Source: Actinophytocola sp963727495
Lineage (GTDB): Bacteria; Actinomycetota; Actinomycetes; Mycobacteriales; Pseudonocardiaceae
NCBI GenBank assembly: GCA_963727495.1
Contig: CAVSGQ010000006.1
Location: 1,364,001 to 1,428,000, forward strand
Length of the DNA: 64,000 bases
Reading direction: 5' to 3'
In this document: positions 36,529 to 45,015 of the stretch, one piece after another
How positions within the stretch are numbered: the stretch's first letter is position 1
Layout: the number at the start of each line of letters is the position of its first letter
Position numbers and translations under genes: made by a program
Notes under the pieces: generated by a model
What the model saw: only the letters and a program-made list of their open reading frames with translations
What the model was told of the DNA's origin: nothing
The model's database searches: none

Positions 36529-38295
36529 TCAGCGGTAGGCGGCCGACTGGAGGCGGTACAGCTCCGCGTACTGGCCCGCCGAGGCCATCAGCTCGTCGTG
36601 GGTGCCGCACTCCACCACCCGGCCGCCGTCCATCACGTAGATCCGGTCGGCCATCCGGGTGCTGGAGAAGCGGTGCGAGATCAGCAGCGCCGCCCGGCCG
36701 CCCAGGGTCGCCCGCACGTTGGTGAACAGGTCGTGCTCGGCCCGCGGGTCCAGCGCCGCCGCCGGCTCGTCCAGCACGATCAGCGGGGTGTCCCGGTACA
36801 GCGCCCGGGCGAGCGCGACCCGCTGCCACTGGCCGCCGGAGATGTCCACGCCCTCGTCGAGGTCGCGGCCCAGCATCGTGTCCATGCCGTCGGGCAGGCC
36901 GCGCACGGTGGCGTCCAGGCCCGCCGTCGCGGCCGCCTCGGCGGCCGCCGCAGGGTCCGCGGGGTGGTCCCCGTCGCTGATGACGATGTTGTCGCGCACC
37001 GTCATCTGGTACCGCACGAAGTCCTGGAAGATCACCGTCACCGACGCCCGCACGTCCGGCGCCGGCACGTCGGCGCCGTCCCAGCACCGGTGCCCGGCGG
37101 CCGGTTCGTACAGCCCGGCGACGATCTTGGCCAGCGTGGTCTTGCCCGACCCGTTCTCCCCGACCAGCGCGACCACCTCGCCGGCCCGGACCTCGATGTC
37201 CACCCGGTCGACCGCGGGCCGCTCCTGGCCGGGGTAGCGGAAGCTCACCTGCCGCAGCGCCACCCGGTCGGCCAGCGCCCGCCGGTGTCCCTTCGGCGGC
37301 GCGGGCGGCCCCGCGGCCACGAACCGTTCCAGGTCGGCGAGGAAGGGCGCGGACTCCAGCAGCCCGCCGATCGAGGCGAACAGCGTGCCCAGCTGCCCGC
37401 TGAGCATCCGCACCGCGATCGCCGCGGCGCCGGCCTCGGCCAGGCCGATCCGCCCGGACCGCACCAGCGCCACGATCGTCAGCAGCGCCCCGGTGAGCGC
37501 CGCGGCAACGCCCAGGGTGGTCAGCCCGGCGATGAGCTGGCGGCGGCGCACCTGGCGGCGCAGCGCCACGTTCACCTCGTCGTTGAGCCCGCGGTGCCGC
37601 GCGCGCAGCGGGCCGGTGGCGTCGAACGCGCGCACCTCCGCCGCGTAGGGCCGCTGGGTGAGCAGCTGCTGGAAGTAGTTGCGGCGCCGGAACAGCGCGG
37701 TCAGCCGGTGCGCGAACGCGAACTCGGTGCGGCTCGCCCAGCGCGACAGCAGCACCGCCGGCACGCCCGCGGCGAGCAGCACCGGCACCAGCAGCGGCTC
37801 CACGCTCACCAGCACCGCCGACATCGCCCCCACGCCGAGCACGCTGCCGGACAGCCCCAGCAGCGCCGTGGTGACCGCGAACGGCCGGGTCAGCGCGTGC
37901 TGCTGGATGCGTTCCAGCGCGGTGGCGAACCCGGGTGACTCGTAGGTGACCAGGTCGGCGCGCGCGGTGGTGTCCAGCAGCCGGTCCCACACCCGCTGGG
38001 ACACCTTCTCGCCGAGGATCCGATGCTGCTGGGCCTGCAGCGGGCTCACCGAGCCCGTCAGCGCCGTCATCAGCGCCAGCAGCAGCAGCGCGGGCGTCAG
38101 GCCGAGCGCGGCCTGCTCCGGGGTCAGCAGCGCGTCGAAGGTGAGCTTGCCGGCCGCGACCACGCCGAGGGCCGCGCCGGCGCCGATCAGCTGGTAGACC
38201 GAAGCGATGACCGCGCCCGCGCGATCGGCCCGCCGGACCTCTCGGGCGGCGGACAGGATCAGGCGCGGGGTGGTGGCGAGCCGGCGCAGGCGCAA
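36529..38295 (-). CDS. ABC exporter of the lasso cluster
   Basis: About 588 residues from a TTG at 38295 with GGAGG 8 bases upstream; an upstream ATG-type extension to 38373 lacks a ribosome site. Six-helix membrane domain (residues about 20-310), then an ATPase domain with Walker A ALVGENGSGKTT, Q-loop VIFQDFVRYQ, signature DISGGQWQR, Walker B LIVLDEPAAALD and the switch His in LISHRFS. It is expected to export the mature lasso peptide and give self-immunity. Divergent from the precursor gene. Confidence 0.92.
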   Translation of the reverse strand: MRLRRLATTPRLILSAAREVRRADRAGAVIASVYQLIGAGAALGVVAAGKLTFDALLTPEQAALGLTPALLLLALMTALTGSVSPLQAQQHRILGEKVSQRVWDRLLDTTARADLVTYESPGFATALERIQQHALTRPFAVTTALLGLSGSVLGVGAMSAVLVSVEPLLVPVLLAAGVPAVLLSRWASRTEFAFAHRLTALFRRRNYFQQLLTQRPYAAEVRAFDATGPLRARHRGLNDEVNVALRRQVRRRQLIAGLTTLGVAAALTGALLTIVALVRSGRIGLAEAGAAAIAVRMLSGQLGTLFASIGGLLESAPFLADLERFVAAGPPAPPKGHRRALADRVALRQVSFRYPGQERPAVDRVDIEVRAGEVVALVGENGSGKTTLAKIVAGLYEPAAGHRCWDGADVPAPDVRASVTVIFQDFVRYQMTVRDNIVISDGDHPADPAAAAEAAATAGLDATVRGLPDGMDTMLGRDLDEGVDISGGQWQRVALARALYRDTPLIVLDEPAAALDPRAEHDLFTNVRATLGGRAALLISHRFSSTRMADRIYVMDGGRVVECGTHDELMASAGQYAELYRLQSAAYR

Positions 38296-38522
38296 CGAGT
38301 GTCCTCCGGAAGCGAGAAAGGTACTACTTCTCAGGTCCGCCCACCCGGTGTGTTCGTTACAACCGGTGCGCAAAACGTCTCACCCGCTGCGGTAAACGTT
38401 ATCTCCCCGCGGTAATGAAATCACGTGAAACGCGACGTAACGACCAGTAGCCGGGGTCACGGGGGACTCCATGCTGCGCCGTCCCTGCGTCCTTTCGCGA
38501 CCGTGGCCGTTAGGAGGTGAAT
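38296..38522. promoter_or_regulatory. divergent promoter region, exporter / lasso precursor
   Basis: 227 bp, clearly less GC-rich than the flanks (GCGCAAAACGTCTC; GGTAAACGTTATC; GGTAATGAAATCACG). GCGGTAA occurs twice, at about 38389 and 38419. The precursor ribosome site AGGAGGTGA is at its 3' end. This is the likely control point of peptide production. Confidence 0.55.
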
Positions 38523-38660
38523 ATGCGCCAGCCCTACGAGGCTCCGGAGATCGCCGTGCTGGGATCCCTCACGGACCTGACCCAGGCTCACTTGTTCGGG
38601 GAGTCGAGCGACAACCTGACCTGGATCCTGCCCATTCTCGGAGACGACAACTACTCGTGA
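38523..38660 (+). CDS. lasso peptide precursor
   Basis: 45 residues. The leader (1-21) matches the lasso consensus: Tyr5-x-x-Pro8, hydrophobic Ile10, Gly14, then Leu19-Thr20 with Thr at the penultimate leader position. The predicted core begins at Ala22. Ring residues would be AHLFGESSD, closing Ala1 to Asp9, with tail NLTWILPILGDDNYS ending in Ser. The characterised phosphorylated peptide paeninodin also starts with Ala, closes on Asp9 and ends in Ser. Strong ribosome site; the cyclase follows 60 bp downstream. Cut site and ring are inferred. Confidence 0.9.
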   Translation: MRQPYEAPEIAVLGSLTDLTQAHLFGESSDNLTWILPILGDDNYS

Positions 38661-38720
38661 CCGAACGGCCGCGGGGCCACCGGCCCCGCGGCCTCTCCGA
38701 CGTGAAGGGAAGGGTCCGCT

Positions 38721-39851
38721 GTGGGCTTGTACACAATGGACCCGCTCGAGATCGCCGGCGGGTGGGTCAACGGCTACGACGCGGTGCCCTTTCCGGACGG
38801 ACCGCACCCGCCACCGCGCCAGGTCCTCGACCGGATGCTGCTCGCACACCTGACCGGCTCGCCCTGCCTGGTCGCGTTCTCCGGCGGCCGCGACTCCTCG
38901 GTGCTGCTCGCCGCGGCGGTCGCCGTCGCCCGCCGGGAGGGGCTGCCGCTGCCGGTGCCGGTCACCCTGTCCTACCCGGACGCCGCCGGCACCGACGAGT
39001 CCGAGTGGCAGCGCGCGGTGCTCGAGCACCTGGGGGTCCGCGAGCGGATCGTGCTGACGGTCCGCGACGAGCACGACCCGCTGGGCCCGATCGGCACGCC
39101 GGTGCTGTCGCGGCACGGCCTGGTGTGGCCGCCGAACTTCGCACCGACCTGGCGGATGATCGAGCAGGCCTGCGGCGGGGTGCTGCTGACCGGCGAGGGC
39201 GGCGACGAGACGTTCGGTCTCAAGCGGGTCACGCCGCTCACCAAGGTGCTCAAGACCCGCGGCCGCGCGCCGCTGGGCGTCTACGCGGACGCCGCCCGCG
39301 CGGTCATGCCGGCGGCGCTGCGCCGCCGGGCCGCGCTGCGCGACCGGTACCGCAGGCCCTGGCTGCGCCCCGGGGTGGAGGCGCTGCTCGCCGAGCGGGA
39401 CGCCGCCGACGCCGCCGCCTACGCCGCGCACGCCGGCCGCAACACCTGGCAGTTCGCGACCCGCCGCTGCGCGCGCATCAGCTACGAGACGGTCCGCGTC
39501 CTCGCGTCCGAGGTGGACACCGGGTACGTGCAGGCGTTCGCGGAACCCGCAATGGTCGCCTCGGTCGCCGCCGCGGGCGGGTTCTGGGGCTGGACCGGGC
39601 GGACCGCCACCATGCGCGCGCTGTTCGGCGACCTGCTGCCGCGTGCGGTGCTGGAGCGGCAGACCAAGGCCTACTTCGCCGGCGCGGTGTTCCGCCGGTA
39701 CACCCGGGAGTTCGCCCGCTCCTGGGACGGTGGCGGCGTGGACACCGACCTGGTCGACCCCGACGCGCTGCGCGCCAACTGGCTGTCCGCGACGCCGCAC
39801 GCGCCGTCGATGTCGTTGCTGCAGCAGGCCTGGCTGGCCCGGCGGCGCTGA
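38721..39851 (+). CDS. short lasso cyclase (asparagine-synthetase-like)
   Basis: 376 residues, GTG start with GAAGGGA upstream. The ATP-pyrophosphatase P-loop is LVAFSGGRDSS (Ser54-Gly-Gly-x-Asp-Ser59); GGVLLTGEGGDETFG is the second synthetase motif. It adenylates the ring Asp and joins it to the new N terminus. Most lasso cyclases have about 500-600 residues, with an N-terminal glutaminase-like domain; that domain is absent and there is no room for it after the precursor. Not a frameshift: the reading frame is clean throughout. Confidence 0.88.
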   Translation: MGLYTMDPLEIAGGWVNGYDAVPFPDGPHPPPRQVLDRMLLAHLTGSPCLVAFSGGRDSSVLLAAAVAVARREGLPLPVPVTLSYPDAAGTDESEWQRAVLEHLGVRERIVLTVRDEHDPLGPIGTPVLSRHGLVWPPNFAPTWRMIEQACGGVLLTGEGGDETFGLKRVTPLTKVLKTRGRAPLGVYADAARAVMPAALRRRAALRDRYRRPWLRPGVEALLAERDAADAAAYAAHAGRNTWQFATRRCARISYETVRVLASEVDTGYVQAFAEPAMVASVAAAGGFWGWTGRTATMRALFGDLLPRAVLERQTKAYFAGAVFRRYTREFARSWDGGGVDTDLVDPDALRANWLSATPHAPSMSLLQQAWLARRR

Positions 39852-39880
39852 GCCGCCCGGCGCGGCGCCGCCGGTTCGCC

Positions 39881-41014
39881 TCAGCTACGCGCGCCCCGCC
39901 CGCGCAGCGCCTCCCGCAGCCCGAAGCGGAACCGGGACAGCGCAGAGGAGTGCCGCCCCTCGGTGTAGCGGCCGTCCGGGAGCACCAACGCGCGCAGGTA
40001 CGCCGCCTTGTCCCGGAACCCCGGCAGCACCGGCAGCGTCGCGATCGCCTGCGCGGCGAACGTCTTGTTCTCGTTGGTGTGCAGCCCGAGCCACGCCTGC
40101 TCCCGCCTGCTCGGCCGGTACTCGCGCGCCCACGCGGGCAGCGAGCCCGCCGGGGCGAAGCCCAGCAGCCGCGCCGAGTCGGCCACCGCGGCGGCGACGA
40201 CGGCCCGCACACCCCACGCGGTGGCCTGCGCCACCACCTCGGACACGGCCCGCTCGTCGCGCGGCAGCAGCTGCGCCACGTCACGCAGCGAGCCGAGCCG
40301 CAGCGGCCAGTCGCCCAGCGCCGCGTGGTAGCAGGCGTGCAGGAAGCGGTTCTGCCGCGACAGCGCGCGCAGCCGGCGCCCGCCCACGGTGAACTCCTCC
40401 CGGTCCTCCCACAGCGCGTCGATGTCCACCAGGACGCCCCACGGCCCCAGCACGAACGTGCGGTGCAGGTCGATCTCGAAGCCGGCCGCGCCGCGCAGCG
40501 TCGTGCCCTTGTCGAACCGGCTGTCGAAGCCCGGCCGGGGCTCGGCGAGGGTGCGGGCGAAGCCCAGCGACCCCAGCACCGCGACGGCCCGCTCGATGTC
40601 GTCCGGCCGGAACAGCAGGTCGAGGTCGATGAACGTGCGCAGCGCCGGTTCGGGGTAGTCCAGGTGCGCGTACGCGCTGCCCTTGAGCACCGTGGTGTCC
40701 ACGCCCGCCGCGGTCAGCGCCTCGGTCACCGAGACCAGCCCGCGTTCCAGGGACAGCACGCGCAGCTGGGTCGCGCGGTGCACGGCCCGCGCCTGCTCCG
40801 CCTGGGCCGCGGTGGCCGGCAGCGCGTCCGCGTCGACCGCGGCGCGCAGCTGTCCGAGCAGCCGGTGCCGGCGCGCGGCGGCGAGCAGCCCGGACCAGGC
40901 CGCGTCGTCGAGCGGGGCGCCGGGGAACGGGCGGTGCGCGCCCGGCAGCCCGCGGCCGGCCACCGCGAGCAGCGGCTCCGGGTAGTTCTCCTCACCGCAC
41001 AGTCTGCGTGCCAC
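39881..41014 (-). CDS. nucleotidyltransferase-family protein, possible lasso tailoring enzyme
   Basis: 377 residues from the GTG at 41014 (GGAGGGACGG upstream). Motifs TVLKGSAYAHL (Lys111-Gly-Ser113) and RTFIDLDLLFRPDD (Asp130-x-Asp132) match the NTP_transf_5 family. Such genes recur in kinase-containing lasso clusters; in pseudomycoidin the homologue further modifies the phosphorylated peptide. Its start overlaps the 3' end of the GT4 gene by 23 bp, so it is transcribed with the polysaccharide genes upstream. Confidence 0.8.
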   Translation of the reverse strand: MARRLCGEENYPEPLLAVAGRGLPGAHRPFPGAPLDDAAWSGLLAAARRHRLLGQLRAAVDADALPATAAQAEQARAVHRATQLRVLSLERGLVSVTEALTAAGVDTTVLKGSAYAHLDYPEPALRTFIDLDLLFRPDDIERAVAVLGSLGFARTLAEPRPGFDSRFDKGTTLRGAAGFEIDLHRTFVLGPWGVLVDIDALWEDREEFTVGGRRLRALSRQNRFLHACYHAALGDWPLRLGSLRDVAQLLPRDERAVSEVVAQATAWGVRAVVAAAVADSARLLGFAPAGSLPAWAREYRPSRREQAWLGLHTNENKTFAAQAIATLPVLPGFRDKAAYLRALVLPDGRYTEGRHSSALSRFRFGLREALRGRGARS

Positions 41015-42242
41015 CCCGTCCCTCCTTCACGCTCCGGGAGTCCACATCGGACGTCATGGCCGACCGGTAGCCGGCCACCAGGTTCGCGAGCCCGACCCGA
41101 GGGGAGAACTCCGCGTCGTAGCGCGCTCGCGCGGCCGTGCCCAGCCGCTGGTCGAGCCCGGGCTCGCCGACCACCCGGCGCAGGCCCGCGGCGAGCGAGG
41201 CCGCGTCGCCCGGGCGGTGGGTCAGCCCGGTGACCCCGTCGCGGACCAGCTCGGCGAGCGACCCGTGACCGGCCACCACCGCGGGCACCCCCGCCGCCAT
41301 CGCCTCGACCACGACCAGGCCGAACGTCTCCAGCCAGGTGGACGGCACGACGACCGCCGCCGCGCGCGCGGTCAGCTCCCGGCAGCCGGCCTTGTCCTGC
41401 AGGCCCACGTACCGCACGTCGGCCCGGTCCGCGGCCCACCCGCGCACCTCGTCCTGCAGCGGCCCGGTGCCGGCGATGACCAGCGGCAGGCCCGGCCCGC
41501 CGTCCGCGGCGAGCAGGTCCCACGCCGTCATCAGCAGGCGCACGCCCTTCTCGTCGGTCAGCCGGCCCAGGAACAGCAGGTGCTCCCCGGCGCCCTCGCG
41601 CGTGCGTCCGGGTTCGGGCACGAAGTTGTACTTCACGGTCAGCCGCTCGGCCGGCATGCCGGACGCGATCAGGGTGTCGCGCTGCGCGGACGAGATGCAG
41701 AAGAACCGCTCCACGGTGGACAGCCAGCGGCCGCGGTTCGCGGCCAGGTTCGCCGCGATCGGGACGGTGGCCAGCCGCGACCCGCGGTAGCAGCCGTGCC
41801 GCACCGCGGGCAGCGGCAGGCGGCCCACGCACGCGGTGCACACCTGTCCGTCGCGGTAGAGCGTGCCGGTCGGGCAGACCTGGGTGTAGTTGTGCAGCGT
41901 CGCCACCACCGGGACGCCCGCGTCCGCGCACGCCGCCAGCACCGACGGGGACAGCAGCGGGAAGGTGTTGTGCACGTGCACCACGTCCGGGCGCGCGGCA
42001 CGCAGCCGCGCGGCGAGGTCGGCGCGGGCCGCGCGGTTCCACGGCACCCGCAGCGGCACCGCCACCTTGGCCGGCAGCGACATGCCCGCGATGTCGTCGC
42101 TGCGCCGCTCGAACAGCTCGGCGTCGTGGCCGCCGTCGCGCAGCAGCGCGAGCTCGGCGTCCACCACGGCGTCCTCGCCGCTCGGCTGCGCCGACCGGTA
42201 CCTGTTGTGCACCACCAGCACACGCAGCTTGCCGTCGTTCAT
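40992..42242 (-). CDS. glycosyltransferase family 4
   Basis: 416 residues from the ATG at 42242. GT-B fold: RVLVVHNRYRSAQPSGEDAV, HVHNTFPLLSPSV, EHLLFLGRLTDEKGVRLLM and the E-x7-E region STWLETFGLVVVEAMAAG. A CPTG..CTACV cysteine cluster (about residue 130) is often seen in this subgroup. It uses a nucleotide sugar. ATGA overlap with the ligase upstream and 23-bp overlap with the nucleotidyltransferase downstream. Confidence 0.92.
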   Translation of the reverse strand: MNDGKLRVLVVHNRYRSAQPSGEDAVVDAELALLRDGGHDAELFERRSDDIAGMSLPAKVAVPLRVPWNRAARADLAARLRAARPDVVHVHNTFPLLSPSVLAACADAGVPVVATLHNYTQVCPTGTLYRDGQVCTACVGRLPLPAVRHGCYRGSRLATVPIAANLAANRGRWLSTVERFFCISSAQRDTLIASGMPAERLTVKYNFVPEPGRTREGAGEHLLFLGRLTDEKGVRLLMTAWDLLAADGGPGLPLVIAGTGPLQDEVRGWAADRADVRYVGLQDKAGCRELTARAAAVVVPSTWLETFGLVVVEAMAAGVPAVVAGHGSLAELVRDGVTGLTHRPGDAASLAAGLRRVVGEPGLDQRLGTAARARYDAEFSPRVGLANLVAGYRSAMTSDVDSRSVKEGRGGTQTVR

Positions 42243-43477
42243 CGGGACACTCCGGGTTCCACCACCGGGTCGGCCGCCGGCGTCCGGGCGGACAGCAGCG
42301 CGGCCGCGATGGTCAGGTTCAGCAGGTACGGCGAGGCGTCGCCGAGCCCGGCCTCGGTGTAGGAGGCGATCAGGCAGTAGAAGATGATGAACACCGCGCA
42401 GGCCCGGGCGAGCGAGGGCGGCCGCAGCACGGCCACCACCAGCAGGGTGGCGAGGAACCCGGCCACGATCGCGATGCCGATGAGGCCCTGCTCGTGGTAC
42501 ACGGCCAGCCAGCTCGAGTCGATGGGCAGCCCGCCGAAGGACTTGTTGGTCAGGCCCACGCCGAACAGCTGCTCGTTGACCGTGCGCGGCGCGGCCAGCA
42601 GGGCGTCCCAGACCTTCTGCCGGCCGGTGAGGTCGGACAGCGACTCCTCGTCCTGCCCGCGGCGCAGCCAGGACTGGATGGCCGGGCCGAGGAACGCCGC
42701 GGCCATCCCGGCCACCAGGACCGCCCGGGTGAAGACGCGCCGGGCGCGCCCGGAGTTGGACACCATCGAGACCAGCGCGACCGCGAGCCCGGCGACCAGC
42801 GCGATCGTGGCGGTGCGGGTGTGGCTGAGCAGCAGCAGCACGAGCGCCGGCAGCGCGACCACCAGCAGGCTGGTCCGGCTCGTGCGGTTCCCGAGCCACA
42901 GCAGCAGGGTCAGCCCGATCACGGTCGCCGAGTACATGCCGATCTGCGGCGGGGTCATCGGCCAGATCGCGCCGACCAGCCGGCCGCCGTAGGACTCCGG
43001 CAGCGCCTTGCCCGGTGCGATCGCGAGCCCGGCGGCGACCGTGAACAACACCACCGCGATCGACCTGATGTGGTGGCGCACCAGGGAGAACGGGTCGTGC
43101 CACCACCGGGTCAGCAACCACAGGGTGGCCACGAACACCGCGTAGCGCCCGCACCGGAAGAACGCGCCGTAGCCGGACTCGAGCTGCGCGCTGGAGACCA
43201 GGCTGACCACCACAAGCAGCGAGAGCAGCAGCAGGTACGCGCTCGGCCGCACCTGCAAGCGCGGGTTCAGCGTCAGGGCGAGCCCGAACGCCGCCACCAG
43301 CGCGCCCATGGTCACGAGCTGGGTCACCGAGCGCGGGATCGGCACCACGGTGATCGCGCCCTGCGAGCCCAGGGTGTTGATCACCAGCAGCAGCCAGACG
43401 ACGCCGACGAGCTTCGGCGAGCGCGTCTCGGTGACGTTGCGGTCGCTGGTGACCGCGAGGTGCGTGGTCAGGGTCAT
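42239..43477 (-). CDS. O-antigen ligase/polymerase-like membrane protein
   Basis: 412 residues with about 11 transmembrane helices and one larger external loop (RGQDEESLSDLTGRQKVWDA ... FGVGLTNKSF) carrying the Arg and His of the Wzy_C/WaaL family (GRQKVW; YHEQGLIG). It polymerises or transfers lipid-linked repeat units outside the membrane. One base separates it from the beta-helix gene upstream. Confidence 0.88.
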   Translation of the reverse strand: MTLTTHLAVTSDRNVTETRSPKLVGVVWLLLVINTLGSQGAITVVPIPRSVTQLVTMGALVAAFGLALTLNPRLQVRPSAYLLLLSLLVVVSLVSSAQLESGYGAFFRCGRYAVFVATLWLLTRWWHDPFSLVRHHIRSIAVVLFTVAAGLAIAPGKALPESYGGRLVGAIWPMTPPQIGMYSATVIGLTLLLWLGNRTSRTSLLVVALPALVLLLLSHTRTATIALVAGLAVALVSMVSNSGRARRVFTRAVLVAGMAAAFLGPAIQSWLRRGQDEESLSDLTGRQKVWDALLAAPRTVNEQLFGVGLTNKSFGGLPIDSSWLAVYHEQGLIGIAIVAGFLATLLVVAVLRPPSLARACAVFIIFYCLIASYTEAGLGDASPYLLNLTIAAALLSARTPAADPVVEPGVSR

Positions 43478-43478
43478 G

Positions 43479-44999
43479 TCAACCGCCGGACCTGTCGAGG
43501 GTGCTGTTCTGGTCCTGCTGGTACGGCGTGGACTGCCAGCGCCCGAACGGGATCATGCTGCTGGGGTCGTGCACGGTGAACGACCACGACCCGGCGTAGG
43601 TGTTGTCCCGCCAGGTGTTGTTCTGGTCGAAGGTGATCGCGTCCTGCACCATGTCGGCCTTGTACGGCGACCAGTCCGGGTAGCTGCCATAGTTCGACAG
43701 CAGCGCCATCCGCGCGCAGAGCGTGCCGCAGCCCATCTTCGAGGTGTCGACGGAGAACCGGTTGTCGTGGATGTCCACGTTCTGCGACTTCCACCGGCAG
43801 TCGCTCAGCAGCGGCTCGTCGTCGATCGCGGGCGCCGAGCACCGGTCGCTGTCCGCGACCAGCAGCGTGCAGTCACCGGAGGTGTTGGCCGGGCTGTTGC
43901 AGAACCGGTCGGCGTTCTCCCAGACCGTGATCCCCGACCAGTTGTCGGTCAGCACGTTGCCGTACACGTCGATCTTCTTCGTGCGGGCCTTGACCCGCGG
44001 CTCGCCGTCGGCCTCGGACAGGTAGATCGTGGCGGACGGGAAGTTGTCGCCGCGGTCGGCGAACTTCTTGCCGTCGACCATGTTGTTGTTCCGGACGGTG
44101 TTGTACCGGATGATCGCGTTGTAGCTGATCTCGTAGATGATCGCGGCGCCGTCGTTGTCCTCGATCACGTTGTGCTCGATCAGGAAGTCGTTGTTGTTGG
44201 TGTCCACCCACAGCCCGACGCCCCGGTTGTCGTGCACCCAGTTGCCGCGGACGTCGGCGCCGTCGACCGCCCAGAACTTCACCCCGCCGCTGCACCCACA
44301 GCCGTCCACCTTGGACTCCCAGTCGCCGGTGTTGTTGCCGACGATCTCGTTGCCCTCCACCAGGAGCCCGGTGATGCCGCTCGCGCCCTGGTAGGCGTTG
44401 ATGCCGTACTGGCCGTTGTCGCGCAGGCAGTTCCCGCGCACCTTCTGGCGCGCGCCGGCCATCATGCCGGCGCCGTCGTTCTTCTCGATCGTGCTGTCCT
44501 CGATCGTCCAGCCGTTGCCGGAGTCGTGGTTGACCACGCCCTCGTCGCGCGGCGGCACGAACCCCCGCACGGTCAGGGACCGGATGGTGACCGCGTCGGC
44601 CTTGCCGGAGAACGCGTACTTGTTCACACCCCGGCCGTCGAGCACCGCGCCGGGCGCGCCGACGTACACGTCGCCCGCCTTCGGCACGACCTGGTCGAAC
44701 TCGCCGTCGCCGAGCCGGTGGGTGCCCGGGGCCAGCCAGAACGTGGTTCCGGCCGGGTTGTCCTCGGTCACGTCCGCCAGGTCGTCGCCGAGGGCGACCT
44801 CGACGGCGCCGTCCGGCGCGGCCTTGGGACCCGCCTTGGTGTGCCCGCACACGGCGGCCACCGGGCCGGTCGGGGCGGCCGCGGCGCCGGTGCCGTCGCT
44901 GCCGTCCTCGGCGGGGGACGCGGTACACGCGAACAGCAGGGGCGACAGCGCACCCAGCAACGCCACGCGGCGCACGCGAGTCCACAGCCGGGTGTCCAC
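43479..44999 (-). CDS. right-handed beta-helix lipoprotein
   Basis: 506 residues from the GTG at 44999 (CTGGAGGATC upstream). Lipoprotein signal with lipobox LLFAC. From residue about 110 there are regular beta-helix turns with Asn ladders (IEDSTIEKNDGAGMM, LVEGNEIVGNNTGDW, IEHNVIEDNDGAAII, IRYNTVRNNNMVDG). Paired cysteines (GCGCSGG, MGCGTLC) suggest disulphides outside the cell. It resembles polysaccharide lyases or epimerases that act on the exported polymer; catalytic residues are not identifiable by eye. Confidence 0.85.
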   Translation of the reverse strand: MDTRLWTRVRRVALLGALSPLLFACTASPAEDGSDGTGAAAAPTGPVAAVCGHTKAGPKAAPDGAVEVALGDDLADVTEDNPAGTTFWLAPGTHRLGDGEFDQVVPKAGDVYVGAPGAVLDGRGVNKYAFSGKADAVTIRSLTVRGFVPPRDEGVVNHDSGNGWTIEDSTIEKNDGAGMMAGARQKVRGNCLRDNGQYGINAYQGASGITGLLVEGNEIVGNNTGDWESKVDGCGCSGGVKFWAVDGADVRGNWVHDNRGVGLWVDTNNNDFLIEHNVIEDNDGAAIIYEISYNAIIRYNTVRNNNMVDGKKFADRGDNFPSATIYLSEADGEPRVKARTKKIDVYGNVLTDNWSGITVWENADRFCNSPANTSGDCTLLVADSDRCSAPAIDDEPLLSDCRWKSQNVDIHDNRFSVDTSKMGCGTLCARMALLSNYGSYPDWSPYKADMVQDAITFDQNNTWRDNTYAGSWSFTVHDPSSMIPFGRWQSTPYQQDQNSTLDRSGG

Positions 45000-45015
45000 A
45001 GTAGATCCTCCAGGG

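Larger units (their letters stand above)
34588..41014. other. lasso-peptide biosynthesis region
   Basis: Gene set: B1 (PqqD-like), B2 protease and kinase on plus; ABC exporter on minus; precursor and cyclase on plus; nucleotidyltransferase on minus. It lies between the plus-strand and minus-strand halves of the polysaccharide locus. All canonical lasso functions (precursor, leader recognition, leader cleavage, cyclisation, export) are present, plus two candidate tailoring enzymes. Confidence 0.88.

Noticed and set aside
38721..39851. Ordinary asparagine synthetase
   Set aside because: No Cys2 glutaminase domain. It lies directly after a lasso precursor with B1/B2/D genes in the cluster, so cyclase is the better call.
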